Assembly: GCF_014836715.1 (NCBI RefSeq) | Contig: NZ_JACSQI010000005.1 | Span: forward strand, 242,594-306,593 | Direction of reading: 5' to 3' | Length of the DNA stretch: 64,000 bases | DNA from: Escherichia whittamii | GTDB lineage: Bacteria; Pseudomonadota; Gammaproteobacteria; Enterobacterales; Enterobacteriaceae | Shown: one piece after another, positions 53,907 through 64,000 of the stretch | Layout of the letters: each line of letters opens with the position of its first letter | Numbering within the stretch: position 1 is the first letter of the stretch | Notes under the pieces: model-generated | The model's input: only the letters and a program-made list of their open reading frames with translations | The model's database searches: none | What the model was told of the DNA's origin: nothing | Made by a program: the position numbers and the translations under genes

Positions 53907-55163
53907 ATGCTTCATCCGCGAGCCAGAACCATGTTGTTATTATCGCTCCCCGCCCTGGCAATTGGGATTGCGTCCAGTCTTATTCTGATTGCGGTGATGA
54001 AAATCGCCTCGGTATTACAGAATCTGCTCTGGCAACGACTGCCGGGAACTCTGGGGATAGCCCAGGATTCACCGCTCTGGATCATCGGCATATTAACGCT
54101 GACGGGGGCGGCTGTAGGGCTAGTCATCCGTTTCAGCCGGGGCCATGCCGGGCCGGATCCTGCCAGTGAAGCGCTGATTGGTGCGCCAGTTCCCCCCTCT
54201 GCGCTACCTGGACTTATCGTAGCATTAATTCTCGGTCTTGCTGGCGGCGTCAGTCTCGGGCCGGAACATCCAATCATGACCATCAATATCGCCCTCGCGG
54301 TAGCGATTGGCGCGCGTCTGTTACCACGAGTGAACCGCATGGAGTGGACTATTTTAGCCTCTGCCGGAACTATCGGCGCGCTGTTTGGCACGCCTGTTGC
54401 GGCGGCGTTGATTTTTTCGCAAACCTTAAATGGCAGTAGTGAAGTCCCGCTATGGGATCGTCTTTTTACGCCGTTAATGGCGGCAGCAGCTGGTGCGCTT
54501 ACCACCGGATTATTTTTCCATCCTCATTTTTCACTGCCCATTGCGCATTACGGACAGATGCAGTTGGCAGACATCATCAGTGGTGCAATTGTGACGGCGA
54601 TCGCCATTGCGGCGGGTATGATTGCAGTCTGGTGTTTCCCACGGTTGCACGCGATGATGCATCAGATTAAAAATCCGGTCCTCATGCTGGGGGTTGGCGG
54701 GTTTATTCTCGGTATTTTGGGAGTTATTGGTGGGCCGATTTCGCTATTTAAAGGGCTGGACGAGATGCAGCAGATGGTGACAAATCAGGCCTTCAGCACC
54801 AGTGATTACTTTTTGCTGGCGGTAATCAAACTTGCAGCCCTGGTCATTGCCGCCGCCAGCGGGTTTCGCGGCGGGCGAATTTTCCCGGCGGTATTTGTCG
54901 GCGTAGCGTTAGGATTGATGCTACATGCGCACGTCCCCGCAGTTCCGGCGGCCATTACCGTCTCCTGCGCTATTCTCGGCCTCGTACTGGTAGTAACGCG
55001 CGATGGCTGGCTAAGTTTGTTTATGGCGGCGGTCGTTGTACCCGATTCCACATTGTTACCACTACTGTGTATCGTCATGCTTCCGGCATGGCTATTACTG
55101 GCAGGGAAACCGATGATGATCGTAAATCGTCCAGAGCAACAGCCCCCCCACGATAACCTTTAG
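53907..55163 (+). CDS. yfeO: CLC-type ion channel/antiporter YfeO
   Basis: 418 residues, chloride-channel superfamily. Helix-rich, with the family GLGPEHP motif appearing as [10 protein letters not shown] (about 111-120) and [18 protein letters not shown]. The distinctive tyrosine/serine pattern of ClcA is not all present, so ion choice is uncertain (fluoride and chloride both occur in the superfamily). Ribosome-binding site AAAGGAA. Divergent from glk. Confidence 0.92.
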   Translation: MLHPRARTMLLLSLPALAIGIASSLILIAVMKIASVLQNLLWQRLPGTLGIAQDSPLWIIGILTLTGAAVGLVIRFSRGHAGPDPASEALIGAPVPPSALPGLIVALILGLAGGVSLGPEHPIMTINIALAVAIGARLLPRVNRMEWTILASAGTIGALFGTPVAAALIFSQTLNGSSEVPLWDRLFTPLMAAAAGALTTGLFFHPHFSLPIAHYGQMQLADIISGAIVTAIAIAAGMIAVWCFPRLHAMMHQIKNPVLMLGVGGFILGILGVIGGPISLFKGLDEMQQMVTNQAFSTSDYFLLAVIKLAALVIAAASGFRGGRIFPAVFVGVALGLMLHAHVPAVPAAITVSCAILGLVLVVTRDGWLSLFMAAVVVPDSTLLPLLCIVMLPAWLLLAGKPMMIVNRPEQQPPHDNL

Positions 55164-55277
55164 CAAAAAATGCTCTCCCTTATGATTTAAGAGTTATGGC
55201 GATGAAACGGGGCTTTACCTCCCCGTAATATTGCGTTAACAGGCCGCTGACGGCTTCGATCGTGAAGGAGAATAACA

Positions 55278-55604
55278 ATGTTCAGGTCACTGTTTCTGGC
55301 GGCCGCCCTGATGGCATTTACCCCGCTTGCAGCAAACGCAGGTGAAATTACCTTACTGCCATCAATTAAATTACAAATTGGCGATCGCGATCATTATGGT
55401 AACTACTGGGACGGTGGTCACTGGCGCGATCGTGACTACTGGCACCGTAATTATGAATGGCGTAAAAACCGCTGGTGGCGTCATGATAATGGCTATCACC
55501 GTGGCTGGGATAAGCGTAAAGCGTATGAGCGTGGCTATCGCGAAGGCTGGCGCGACCGTGATGATCATCGTGGAAAAGGCCGGGGTCACGGGCATCGCCA
55601 TTAA
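55278..55604 (+). CDS. ypeC: DUF2502 periplasmic protein YpeC
   Basis: 108 residues. Signal peptide [15 protein letters not shown] to ANA (cleaved near 21). The mature part is extremely rich in Trp, Arg, Asp, His, Gly and Tyr ([38 protein letters not shown]), a low-complexity basic chain. Function unknown; the histidine-rich end suggests metal or polyanion binding (inference). AAGGAGAATAACA provides a strong ribosome-binding site. Confidence 0.9.
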
Positions 55605-55626
55605 ACACATTCGCCAATGGAGCACA

Positions 55627-55719
55627 ATGCCTGATGCGACGCTAGCGCGTCTTATCAGGCCTACAAACCCGCTCCATTTAACACGTAGGGCGGATAAGGC
55701 GTTTTACGCCGCATCCGCC
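55627..55719. repeat. BIME/REP pair between ypeC and mntH
   Basis: CCTGATGCGACGCTAGCGCG and TCTTATCAGGCCTAC, then TAGGGCGGATAAGGCGTTTT and ACGCCGCATCCGCC: two inverted REP units between convergent genes. Confidence 0.88.
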
Positions 55720-55747
55720 AGTGGTGCCAGATGCGACGCGCATTCAA

Positions 55748-56995
<1,248 letters not shown>

Positions 56996-56999
56996 CTAA

Positions 57000-57054
57000 A
57001 ACATAGCCTTTGCTATGTTTCATGCTATGTTAAACGAGAATGATTATCAAATTC
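57000..57054 (-). promoter_or_regulatory. MntR box and Fur-like site upstream of mntH
   Basis: AACATAGCCTTTGCTATGTT (57000-57019) is the MntR palindrome. A second half-site, GCTATGTT, follows at 57024-57031. GAGAATGATTATCAAATTC (57036-57054) resembles a Fur box. Together they fit repression by Mn-MntR and Fe-Fur, as known for mntH. Confidence 0.85.
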
Positions 57055-57321
57055 ATTTAAATGGGTTGTGGTGATTTTTCTGATAGGCCAGGATTATGGC
57101 TACGAAAAGATTGATGATTTGAATGTTACAGTTATGTTTAATGTTAGCACATTTACATAACTTTCAGCTTCCATACACAACATAGCAGAAATGTATGACA
57201 GCTCACTATTTTTGAAGCTTGTCACAGGACGTCATTATAGTGTGTGTCAGATCTCGTTTTCCTTACCCATGTTACATAGAATGTGCACGGAAATTTAACC
57301 TGCCTCATATTTGGAGCAAAT
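57055..57321 (+). promoter_or_regulatory. nupC promoter region
   Basis: Gene-free divergent sequence. AT-rich with GTCATTATAGTGTG around 57230-57245, a plausible extended -10. In K-12 nupC is controlled by CRP and CytR; possible CRP half-sites occur (TGTGTGTCAGATC at 57241) but I cannot place a full site. GGAGCAAAT gives the ribosome-binding site. Confidence 0.5.
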
Positions 57322-58524
57322 ATGGACCGCGTCCTTCATTTTGTACTGGCACTTGCCGTTGTTGCGATTCTCGCACTGCTGGTAAGCAGCGACCGCAAAA
57401 AAATTCGTATCCGTTATGTTATTCAATTGCTTGTTATCGAAGTGTTACTGGCGTGGTTCTTCCTGAACTCCGACGTTGGTCTGGGCTTCGTGAAAGGCTT
57501 CTCCGAAATGTTCGAAAAACTGCTCGGATTTGCCAACGAAGGGACTAACTTCGTCTTTGGTAGCATGAATGATCAAGGCCTGGCCTTCTTCTTCCTGAAA
57601 GTGCTGTGCCCAATCGTCTTTATCTCTGCGCTGATCGGTATTCTCCAGCATATTCGCGTATTGCCGGTGATTATCCGCGCAATTGGTTTCCTGCTCTCCA
57701 AAGTCAACGGCATGGGCAAACTGGAATCCTTTAACGCCGTCAGCTCCCTGATTCTGGGTCAGTCTGAAAACTTTATCGCCTATAAAGATATCCTCGGCAA
57801 AATCTCCCGTAATCGTATGTACACCATGGCAGCAACGGCGATGTCCACCGTTTCTATGTCCATCGTTGGCGCATACATGACCATGCTGGAACCAAAATAC
57901 GTCGTTGCTGCGCTGGTACTGAACATGTTCAGCACCTTTATCGTGCTGTCGCTGATCAACCCTTACCGTGTTGATGCCAGCGAAGAAAACATTCAGATGT
58001 CCGACCTGCACGAAGGCCAGAGCTTCTTCGAAATGCTGGGTGAATACATTCTGGCAGGCTTCAAAGTAGCCATTATCGTTGCCGCGATGCTGATCGGCTT
58101 TATCGCCCTGATTGCAGCCCTGAACGCTCTGTTTGCTACCGTGACTGGCTGGTTTGGCTATAGCATCTCCTTCCAGGGTATTCTGGGCTACATCTTCTAT
58201 CCAATTGCATGGGTGATGGGTGTTCCTTCCAGTGAAGCACTGCAGGTAGGCAGTATTATGGCGACCAAACTGGTTTCCAACGAGTTCGTTGCGATGATGG
58301 ATCTGCAGAAAATTGCTTCCACGCTCTCTCCGCGTGCTGAAGGTATTCTCTCTGTGTTCCTGGTATCCTTCGCTAACTTCTCTTCTATCGGGATTATCGC
58401 GGGTGCAGTTAAAGGCCTGAACGAAGAGCAAGGTAACGTGGTTTCTCGCTTCGGTCTGAAACTGGTTTACGGCTCTACGCTGGTGAGTGTGCTGTCTGCG
58501 TCAATCGCAGCACTGGTACTGTAA
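57322..58524 (+). CDS. nupC: Nucleoside:proton symporter NupC
   Basis: Concentrative nucleoside transporter, mainly pyrimidine nucleosides and adenosine. 400 residues from the ATG at 57322, placed after GGAGCAAAT; an in-frame ATG 39 bases upstream lacks a site. CNT motifs visible: [13 protein letters not shown] (about 150-162) and [10 protein letters not shown] plus [13 protein letters not shown] near the C terminus. Ends in a strong terminator. Confidence 0.97.
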   Translation: MDRVLHFVLALAVVAILALLVSSDRKKIRIRYVIQLLVIEVLLAWFFLNSDVGLGFVKGFSEMFEKLLGFANEGTNFVFGSMNDQGLAFFFLKVLCPIVFISALIGILQHIRVLPVIIRAIGFLLSKVNGMGKLESFNAVSSLILGQSENFIAYKDILGKISRNRMYTMAATAMSTVSMSIVGAYMTMLEPKYVVAALVLNMFSTFIVLSLINPYRVDASEENIQMSDLHEGQSFFEMLGEYILAGFKVAIIVAAMLIGFIALIAALNALFATVTGWFGYSISFQGILGYIFYPIAWVMGVPSSEALQVGSIMATKLVSNEFVAMMDLQKIASTLSPRAEGILSVFLVSFANFSSIGIIAGAVKGLNEEQGNVVSRFGLKLVYGSTLVSVLSASIAALVL

Positions 58525-58539
58525 GCTAATCCATTAAAA

Positions 58540-58563
58540 AAGCCGGGGATAATTCCCCGGCTT
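58540..58563 (+). terminator. Terminator of nupC
   Basis: AAGCCGGGGA / TCCCCGGCTT ten-base stem with a four-base loop (TAAT), 15 bases after the stop; followed by CAGTTTG. Confidence 0.88.
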
Positions 58564-58592
58564 CAGTTTGTTGACAAAGTGCGTTTTGTTTA

Positions 58593-58692
58593 TGCCGGAT
58601 GCGGCGTAAACGCCTTATCCAGCCTACGAAACAACGCAAATTCAATAGATTGTGATTCCCATGTAGGCCTGATAAGCGCAGCGCATCAGGCA
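58593..58692. repeat. REP pair between nupC and pdeA
   Basis: GCCGGATGCGGCGTAAACGCC and TTATCCAGCCTAC, a spacer, then TGTAGGCCTGATAAGC with a trailing GCGCATCAGGC: two REP units in opposite orientation between convergent genes. Confidence 0.85.
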
Positions 58693-58716
58693 ATTTTTGT
58701 TTGTCATCAGCCTCAA

Positions 58717-58740
58717 ATGCCGGGGATAATTCCCCGGCAT
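58717..58740 (-). terminator. Terminator of pdeA
   Basis: ATGCCGGGGA / TCCCCGGCAT stem, followed on the minus strand by TTTGAGG; the plus side has TTTTT. The core (GCCGGGGATAATTCCCCGGC) equals that of the nupC terminator. Confidence 0.8.
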
Positions 58741-58751
58741 TTTTACGCCTG

Positions 58752-60941
58752 TTAATCAACTAATGGTTGCGGGCGACCAATTAAATACCCTTGCAGATAT
58801 TGCACCCCGAGCTTATGCAATAATGCCTGCTGCTGTTGCGTCTCGACAAACTCCGCGACCACACTCAATGACTTAGCTTTCGCCAGATCGGTAATGGATC
58901 TCACTATCATCGCATCAAGTGTATTAGTGACGATATCCTTAACGAAGACGCCATCAATCTTGATGATATCAGCCTGCAAACGCTTTAACCGTTCGTAGTT
59001 GGCATAGCCGGTGCCAAAATCATCAATCGCAATACGGAAGCCAAACTTATGCAGTTGTTCAATATTGTACATACTGCTTTCTGCGTTAGAAAACGCCTGC
59101 TCCTCGGTGATCTCAATAATCACAGTCGCCGGGGAGACACGGTAACGTTTAAACAGACGAATAATCCGCGCGGCGATATTCTTTTGCAGCAGAGTGAGCG
59201 GCATTAAATTGACCGAAAAACGCGGCCCTTTTTTGTCACAAGGGTGAGTTGCCAGCCACTTCAACAGGGATTCCAGCACCTGTAAATCGAATCGCGCGCT
59301 AAGGTTAAATTGGGCAATAAGCGGTAAAAATTTATCAGGCGTCATTATGCCGCCGTCGTATTTCAGACGCGCAAGGATTTCATCGTAACCTTCTCCATCC
59401 TTGTTGCGAATTGGCTGGGCATAGAGCAGTAAATCGCCCTTATCTAACGCCTTACGGATTGTATTGAGTAACAACACCTGTTTGGTTGTCTGCCCGGATG
59501 CAATCTCCTCTCGATTATCCAACGCCAGCACGTGATGATGAACGCAGGATTGTTCCGCCAACCAACTTAACTGCCCCAGCATTGGCTGCAGGGTATCCTG
59601 GTTACCGTCAAAACGTCCCCAGGCAGCACCGTAGCCCATATCCAGCCCGGTGTTGTTCCAGTGGATTTGCCGACTGTTGAGAACGTTAACCATATGCTGT
59701 AACCGCCCTTCCGTTTCCGGCCCGGTCAGTACCAACAGCAATTCGCTCCCCGGCAATTGATACAACTTTTCGTTTTCCTGCATCAATGGCAGCAATGTAC
59801 GGTAAATTGAGCGAATACAATGAACGCGCATCACTAACCCGTAATGGCGACTCATAAACTCAAGATTATCAATGCGCAGACAGCAAAAACTCTTACCTGC
59901 CTCTTGCTCCGGCGATTGCTCCAGTGCACGAAAGTTGGGTAATAGCGTTAACGGATCGGTCAGCGCCTGCAAATGCCAGCGACGGTTAAGCCATTCGCTC
60001 CGATGATAAATGCGTACCATGTAAAGCAGGCAAACGCTAAAGGAAATCAGCACCGCGAGAATAAATGCCAGCGAATATTCTGTTTCCACCCCTTGTAAAA
60101 AGTTCTGGTTGTAATTCAGGAGGAAAAGCGTCGATACAGCCCAGGTAAGATTTAAAAACGGATAACGAAGTTTACCGACACCAAGGGTAAAGATGATAAA
60201 GAAAACCGGTACCAGGTAACCGGCGATAAAGTCGTTTTCATAAGGTGTGCACATCAAAAGTAGCAGAACGCTAAGAGCCGCCAGCCAACTTAAGGTAAAT
60301 GTGCGTTTCTCTTTATTCAGCGACGGCGCAATATCCCTACGCCACAATATCTGCGCAAAGTGAGGGCTTACAATCATGCGAGTGAGATAGTAAAAGAGCA
60401 TGTTGTAAATCAACACTGCGGTGAAAAGACTTAGTAAATCAACGACCGTGAAAATCGCGTCAGCATCGCCGAAAAAGGTCGATATCTTTAGTGGGAAATC
60501 AAAGAACCTGCCCACAAGATACATGCTGCACTTGATGCCGATCGGCGTCACCAAACCAAGCCAGAAGAGACGTTGCCAGACGTTTCGGGTGGTCAATCCA
60601 TAGCGCCAACGCGTTCCTAACTGCCAACGTAATATTGCACAGGCACACAGCACAGCGAATGTCTGGCTGCCAAGCATGACGGCGGTTTGCAAAAATGAGA
60701 GATGAAAATTCCACAGATTGGTGCAAAACATTCCACTTAATACGGGAACGACACCGCGCCAGCCGAAGATAAAGAATATGGATAGCATTACGCACAGTGG
60801 CATCCACGCCAGAAAGATATAGCTGGAATGGATAACAGCAAGTGGCGAGATAAAACGGGATAGCTGAATAAGTACCACGGTGAGCGTAAACGCTAGAGTA
60901 AATATCTTGATATTTTTTATCAGGTTATGCTCCACAAACAT
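58752..60941 (-). CDS. pdeA: Cyclic di-GMP phosphodiesterase PdeA (YfeA)
   Basis: 729 residues. N-terminal membrane domain with about eight hydrophobic segments (MASE1-like, to about 310), then a degenerate GGDEF domain in which the signature is PGSEL (397-401), so it should not make c-di-GMP. The C-terminal EAL domain has EIL at 521-523, followed by NLMPLTL, EITEEQAF and IDDFGTGYAN. Predicted to hydrolyse c-di-GMP and promote motility. Convergent with nupC. Confidence 0.93.
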   Translation of the reverse strand: MFVEHNLIKNIKIFTLAFTLTVVLIQLSRFISPLAVIHSSYIFLAWMPLCVMLSIFFIFGWRGVVPVLSGMFCTNLWNFHLSFLQTAVMLGSQTFAVLCACAILRWQLGTRWRYGLTTRNVWQRLFWLGLVTPIGIKCSMYLVGRFFDFPLKISTFFGDADAIFTVVDLLSLFTAVLIYNMLFYYLTRMIVSPHFAQILWRRDIAPSLNKEKRTFTLSWLAALSVLLLLMCTPYENDFIAGYLVPVFFIIFTLGVGKLRYPFLNLTWAVSTLFLLNYNQNFLQGVETEYSLAFILAVLISFSVCLLYMVRIYHRSEWLNRRWHLQALTDPLTLLPNFRALEQSPEQEAGKSFCCLRIDNLEFMSRHYGLVMRVHCIRSIYRTLLPLMQENEKLYQLPGSELLLVLTGPETEGRLQHMVNVLNSRQIHWNNTGLDMGYGAAWGRFDGNQDTLQPMLGQLSWLAEQSCVHHHVLALDNREEIASGQTTKQVLLLNTIRKALDKGDLLLYAQPIRNKDGEGYDEILARLKYDGGIMTPDKFLPLIAQFNLSARFDLQVLESLLKWLATHPCDKKGPRFSVNLMPLTLLQKNIAARIIRLFKRYRVSPATVIIEITEEQAFSNAESSMYNIEQLHKFGFRIAIDDFGTGYANYERLKRLQADIIKIDGVFVKDIVTNTLDAMIVRSITDLAKAKSLSVVAEFVETQQQQALLHKLGVQYLQGYLIGRPQPLVD

Positions 60942-61112
60942 GAGTACACTACTCTCACTGATCGGGGTTTAAGGCCACAAATAATAAGTTTATTCGCATC
61001 GCGAAGCAAACAGGGACTGGCCTGTTGCCGATATTTCATCCAATGATGTTCCCACCAGGCGACACTAACCTGGGGCGTAGACGGTATTACAAAAGCGGCA
61101 AAAAGCAGAGAC

Positions 61113-61141
61113 AAAAAACCCCCGCTTCGCAGCGAGGGTTT
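61113..61141 (-). terminator. Terminator of the tRNA-Ala gene
   Basis: On the minus strand AACCCTCGCT-GCGA-AGCGGGGGTTTTTT, starting just after the tRNA. Typical tRNA-operon terminator. Confidence 0.88.
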
Positions 61142-61147
61142 GAAATT

Positions 61148-61223
<76 letters not shown>

Positions 61224-61443
61224 ATTACGTAAAGCTTGTCGAGTTGACGGGCGGCATCATATGAATTCCGCCCGAATGTGTCAACGGCAAATTGCAACGC
61301 GTAGTTTCAATCGCTGAAAAATCAGGCAAATGAACTATTTTGGATAGTCGCTCGCATTCAGTAGTTATTCCTGTCACGGTTTCTTGTAAAGTGGTGTTAT
61401 AAAATGAACCACTAATAGACCCGCAATCATTCAGGGAATTGTT

Positions 61444-61803
61444 ATGTTCAAGGAGAGGATGACGCCAGATGAACTTGCCAGGCTGACCGGTTATAGCCGC
61501 CAGACCATTAATAAATGGGTACGCAAGCAAGGCTGGACGACATCACCAAAACCAGGTGTCCAGGGTGGCAAGGCCCGTCTGATTCACGTCAATAAACAAG
61601 TTCGTGAATATATTCGTAATGCAGAACGCCCGGACGGTCAGAGAGAAGCACCTGAACTGTCTGGAGATACGCCACTTGAAGTGCTGCTGGTGACGCTGGC
61701 GAAAGAGATGACGCCTCTTGAACAAAAGCAGTTTACATCCTTGCTTCTGCGGGAAGGGATTATCGGTTTATTACAACGCTTAGGGATTCGCGACAGCAAA
61801 TAA
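61444..61803 (+). CDS. yfeC: Mu-type helix-turn-helix regulator YfeC
   Basis: 119 residues. N-terminal HTH (TPDELARLTGYSRQTINKWV, 7-26) followed by the wing region GWTTSPKPGVQGGKARLIHV. This is the DNA-binding domain seen in phage Mu repressor/transposase. The C-terminal half is helical (LLLREGIIGLLQRLGI). Targets: DNA-binding regulator in K-12, roles little defined. Next to yfeD, one base apart, and similar to it. Confidence 0.9.
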   Translation: MFKERMTPDELARLTGYSRQTINKWVRKQGWTTSPKPGVQGGKARLIHVNKQVREYIRNAERPDGQREAPELSGDTPLEVLLVTLAKEMTPLEQKQFTSLLLREGIIGLLQRLGIRDSK

Positions 61804-61804
61804 T

Positions 61805-62197
61805 ATGAAAAGATTACGCAATAAAATGACCACCGAAGAACTGGCGGAATGCCTCGGTGTGGCTAAACAAACAGTTAACCGTTGGATCAGAGAAAAAAGC
61901 TGGAGAACGGAAAAATTTCCCGGCGTGAAAGGAGGTCGTGCCAGACTTATTCTGGTCGATTCGCAGGTTTGCGAGTTTATTCAGAACACGCCAGCGTTCC
62001 ATAACACACCAATGCTGATGGAAGCAGAAGAGAGAATTGCTGAATACGCTCCTGGAGCACGCGCGCCGGCGTATCGACAAATCATCAACGCGATAGACAA
62101 TATGACTGACATTGAGCAGCAAAAAGTCGCGCAATTTTTGTCACGTGAAGGAATTCGCAATTTCCTCGCCCGTCTCGATATTGACGAATCAGCATAA
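61805..62197 (+). CDS. yfeD: Mu-type helix-turn-helix regulator YfeD
   Basis: 130 residues, paralogue of YfeC. HTH MTTEELAECLGVAKQTVNRW (8-27), then SWRTEKFPGVKGGRARLILV. The C terminus ends FLSREGIRNFLARLDI, matching YfeC's FTSLLLREGIIGLLQRL. Likely a tandem duplication; function not known. Starts one base after the yfeC stop. Confidence 0.9.
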   Translation: MKRLRNKMTTEELAECLGVAKQTVNRWIREKSWRTEKFPGVKGGRARLILVDSQVCEFIQNTPAFHNTPMLMEAEERIAEYAPGARAPAYRQIINAIDNMTDIEQQKVAQFLSREGIRNFLARLDIDESA

Positions 62198-62203
62198 ATA
62201 AAA

Positions 62204-62232
62204 AAACGGCAGGATATTATCTCCTGCCGTTT
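62204..62232. terminator. Bidirectional terminator between yfeD and gltX
   Basis: AAACGGCAGGA / TCCTGCCGTTT 11-base stem with a short loop, A run on the left and TTATCTTTTT on the right. Confidence 0.92.
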
Positions 62233-62249
62233 ATCTTTTTATACGCTAA

Positions 62250-63665
62250 TTACTGCTGTTTTTCGCGTTCAGCAATAAAGGCCAGCGCTTTGTTGATGCG
62301 CTCGATGCTACGTGCTTTGCCGATCGCGTGAACGGTAACATCCAGTGCCGGGGACTGCCCTGCACCGGTTACGGCTACACGCAGTGGCATACCAACTTTG
62401 CCCATCCCCACTTCTAGTTCATCCGCCGTTGCCTGAATCGCGTGATGAACATTTTCAGCGGTCCAGTCAGTAATTGCAGAGAGTTTGTCACGTACCACTT
62501 CCAGCGGCTGACGCGCTACCGGACGCAGATGTTTTTTCGCAGCATCGGCATCAAACTCAGCAAAATCTTCGTAGAAATAGCGGCAGCTTTGCGCCATCTC
62601 TTTGAGCGTTTTGCAGCGTTCGCCCAGCAGTTTAACCAGATCCGCCAGTTGCGGGCCGTTGCGGGTATCGATGTTTTCCTGCTCGATGTGCCACTGTAAA
62701 TGGGTAGCCACATACTCCGGTGGCAGCGTGTTAATGTAATGATGGTTAAGCCACAGCAGCTTGTCGGTGTTGAACGCACTGGCAGATTTGCTGACGGCAT
62801 TCAGGGTGAAGTATTTGATCATCTCTTCGCGGGTGAAGATTTCCTGATCGCCGTGGGACCAGCCCAGACGCACCAGATAGTTCAACAGTGCTTCTGGCAG
62901 ATAGCCGTCATCACGATACTGCATTACGCTGACTGCACCGTGACGTTTGGACAATTTTTTACCGTCATCACCGTTGATCATAGAAACGTGTGCGTAAACC
63001 GGTACGGGCGCTTTCAGAGCTTTCAGAATGTTGATCTGGCGCGGCGTGTTGTTGATATGGTCTTCACCACGGATAACGTGAGTAATTTCCATATCCCAGT
63101 CGTCGACAACCACGCAGAAGTTATAGGTCGGAGAACCATCGGTACGGCGGATAATCAGATCATCCAGCTCCTGGTTACTGAACTCGATCGGACCACGGAT
63201 CTGATCGTCAAAAACCACAGAACCTTCCTGCGGGTTAGCAAAACGTACAACGCACGGTTCATCATCAGCGTGATGTTCATGGCTGTGGCGGCAGCGGCCG
63301 TCATAACGCGGCTTCTCGCCTTTTGCCATCTGCTCTTCACGCAGCGCTTCGAGGCGCTCTTTAGAGCAGTAGCATTTATAGGCAGTACCCTCTTCCAGCA
63401 TCTGATCGATAACCGCGTTATAGCGATCGAAACGTTTGGTCTGGAAGTACGGGCCTTCATCCCACTCCAGACTCAGCCAGTTCATGCCATCCATAATGGC
63501 TTCGATAGCTTCCGGCGTGGAACGCTCAAGATCGGTGTCTTCAATACGCAGCACGAACTCACCGCCGTGGTTACGTGCAAAAAGCCAGGAGTAAAGAGCA
63601 GTACGCGCGCCGCCAACGTGCAGATAGCCTGTTGGGCTTGGCGCGAAGCGAGTTTTGATTTTCAT
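62250..63665 (-). CDS. gltX: Glutamyl-tRNA synthetase GltX
   Basis: Class I aminoacyl-tRNA synthetase charging tRNA-Glu. 471 residues. HIGH-type motif as [11 protein letters not shown] (9-19), KMSKS-type loop KLSKRHG (about 237), and the zinc region with C/H residues (CYCSKERL ... CRHSHEH). Divergent from the valU tRNA operon. Confidence 0.98.
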   Translation of the reverse strand: MKIKTRFAPSPTGYLHVGGARTALYSWLFARNHGGEFVLRIEDTDLERSTPEAIEAIMDGMNWLSLEWDEGPYFQTKRFDRYNAVIDQMLEEGTAYKCYCSKERLEALREEQMAKGEKPRYDGRCRHSHEHHADDEPCVVRFANPQEGSVVFDDQIRGPIEFSNQELDDLIIRRTDGSPTYNFCVVVDDWDMEITHVIRGEDHINNTPRQINILKALKAPVPVYAHVSMINGDDGKKLSKRHGAVSVMQYRDDGYLPEALLNYLVRLGWSHGDQEIFTREEMIKYFTLNAVSKSASAFNTDKLLWLNHHYINTLPPEYVATHLQWHIEQENIDTRNGPQLADLVKLLGERCKTLKEMAQSCRYFYEDFAEFDADAAKKHLRPVARQPLEVVRDKLSAITDWTAENVHHAIQATADELEVGMGKVGMPLRVAVTGAGQSPALDVTVHAIGKARSIERINKALAFIAEREKQQ

Positions 63666-63878
63666 GAAATGGCCTTACGTTTAGAAAGATGCCGACAACC
63701 GGCAAATCCTGGAAAAATTGAGTGGGCGATATTCTATCACTCCAGCCTGATTCCTCAATGTAGTTCGGGTTGCTACATGATGCATTATTGTTTTCGTTGA
63801 GAAATTGCGCAACACGGTCTGTTTTGCGATCATCCTGCTTAATTTTACGACGAACGAACAATTTCTTTAGAAAAGGCG

Positions 63879-63906
63879 TTGACTCATTTCCAACTCTCCC
63901 TATAAT
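63879..63906 (+). promoter_or_regulatory. Promoter of the valU tRNA operon
   Basis: TTGACT (63879-63884), 16-base spacer, TATAAT (63901-63906), followed by a GC-rich discriminator GCGACTCC. A strong, stringently controlled stable-RNA promoter by pattern. Confidence 0.9.
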
Positions 63907-63923
63907 GCGACTCCACACAGCGG

Positions 63924-63999
63924 GGGTGATTAGCTCAGCTGGGAGAGCACCTCCCTTACAAGGAGGGGGTCGGCGGTTCGATCCCGTCATCACCCACCA
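63924..63999 (+). tRNA. valU: tRNA-Val (anticodon UAC)
   Basis: 76-base cloverleaf with CCA: acceptor GGGTGAT pairs with ATCACCC, anticodon loop CTTACAA reads TAC, T loop GGTTCGATCCC. In K-12 it is the first of valU-valX-valY-lysV; the window ends one base after it, so the rest is not seen. Confidence 0.97.
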
Positions 64000-64000
64000 C

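Noticed and set aside
57445..58431. 328-codon minus-strand open frame over nupC
   Set aside because: Exact antisense of a conserved transporter; long shadow frames are common opposite membrane-protein genes.
62700..63800. 366-codon plus-strand open frame over gltX
   Set aside because: Antisense of an essential conserved gene; no ribosome-binding site or family match.

Overview
The window is chromosomal DNA of Escherichia coli or a very close relative. Gene content, order and protein sequences follow the E. coli K-12 map from dedA to gltX and the valU tRNA operon almost gene for gene, with intact core enzymes (truA, fabB, aroC, fadL, glk, gltX) and the expected REP/BIME and ERIC repeats. All family assignments rest on recalled protein sequences and motifs, not on a database search. 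Layout: 1-7335 holds the pdxB-usg-truA-dedA operon (minus strand), flk, yfcJ and fabB with its FabR/FadR operators. 7412-14307 holds mnmC and the minus-strand prmB-aroC-mepA-yfcA-epmC-yfcL group, with an ERIC element between prmB and aroC. 14473-21470 holds smrB and the seven-gene yfc chaperone-usher fimbrial operon (yfcVUSRQPO). 22141-29275 holds sixA, the anaerobic beta-oxidation pair fadIJ, yfcZ, the fatty-acid porin fadL and the lipid-asymmetry lipoprotein mlaA, with FadR operators at fadI and fadL. The accessory part is 30576-39359, inserted at tRNA-Arg argW. A P4/P22-type integrase gene (intS) has a nonsense codon and is cut off by a decayed IS911. There follows an AT-rich, tightly packed seven-gene operon (32184-38428): FAD oxidoreductase, GtrB-like membrane glycosyltransferase, NAD-dependent epimerase/reductase, TIM-barrel sugar isomerase, small SMR-type transporter, second family-2 glycosyltransferase, and a polytopic membrane protein with an acidic first-loop motif typical of GT-C transferases. 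It ends in a terminator, a decayed IS256-family transposase and unexplained sequence. In K-12 the argW-yfdY interval carries prophage CPS-53 with gtrA-gtrB-gtrS, then dsdCXA, emrKY-evgAS and yfdE-yfdV-oxc-frc-yfdX-ypdI; none of these is present here. The cluster is the best candidate for an undescribed system: probably lipid-carrier-dependent decoration of LPS O-antigen or another surface glycan, with its own sugar-tailoring enzymes. Conserved backbone resumes at yfdY, lpxP, ypdK and alaC. The pyruvate-sensing PyrS/PyrR pair (ypdAB) and AraC-type ypdC follow, then the fry PTS/aminopeptidase operon (fryBC-ypdF-ypdE-fryA), glk with a Cra site, yfeO, ypeC, mntH with MntR and Fur-like sites, nupC, the c-di-GMP phosphodiesterase pdeA, a single tRNA-Ala(GGC), the paralogous regulators yfeC/yfeD, gltX and the first tRNA of the valU operon.
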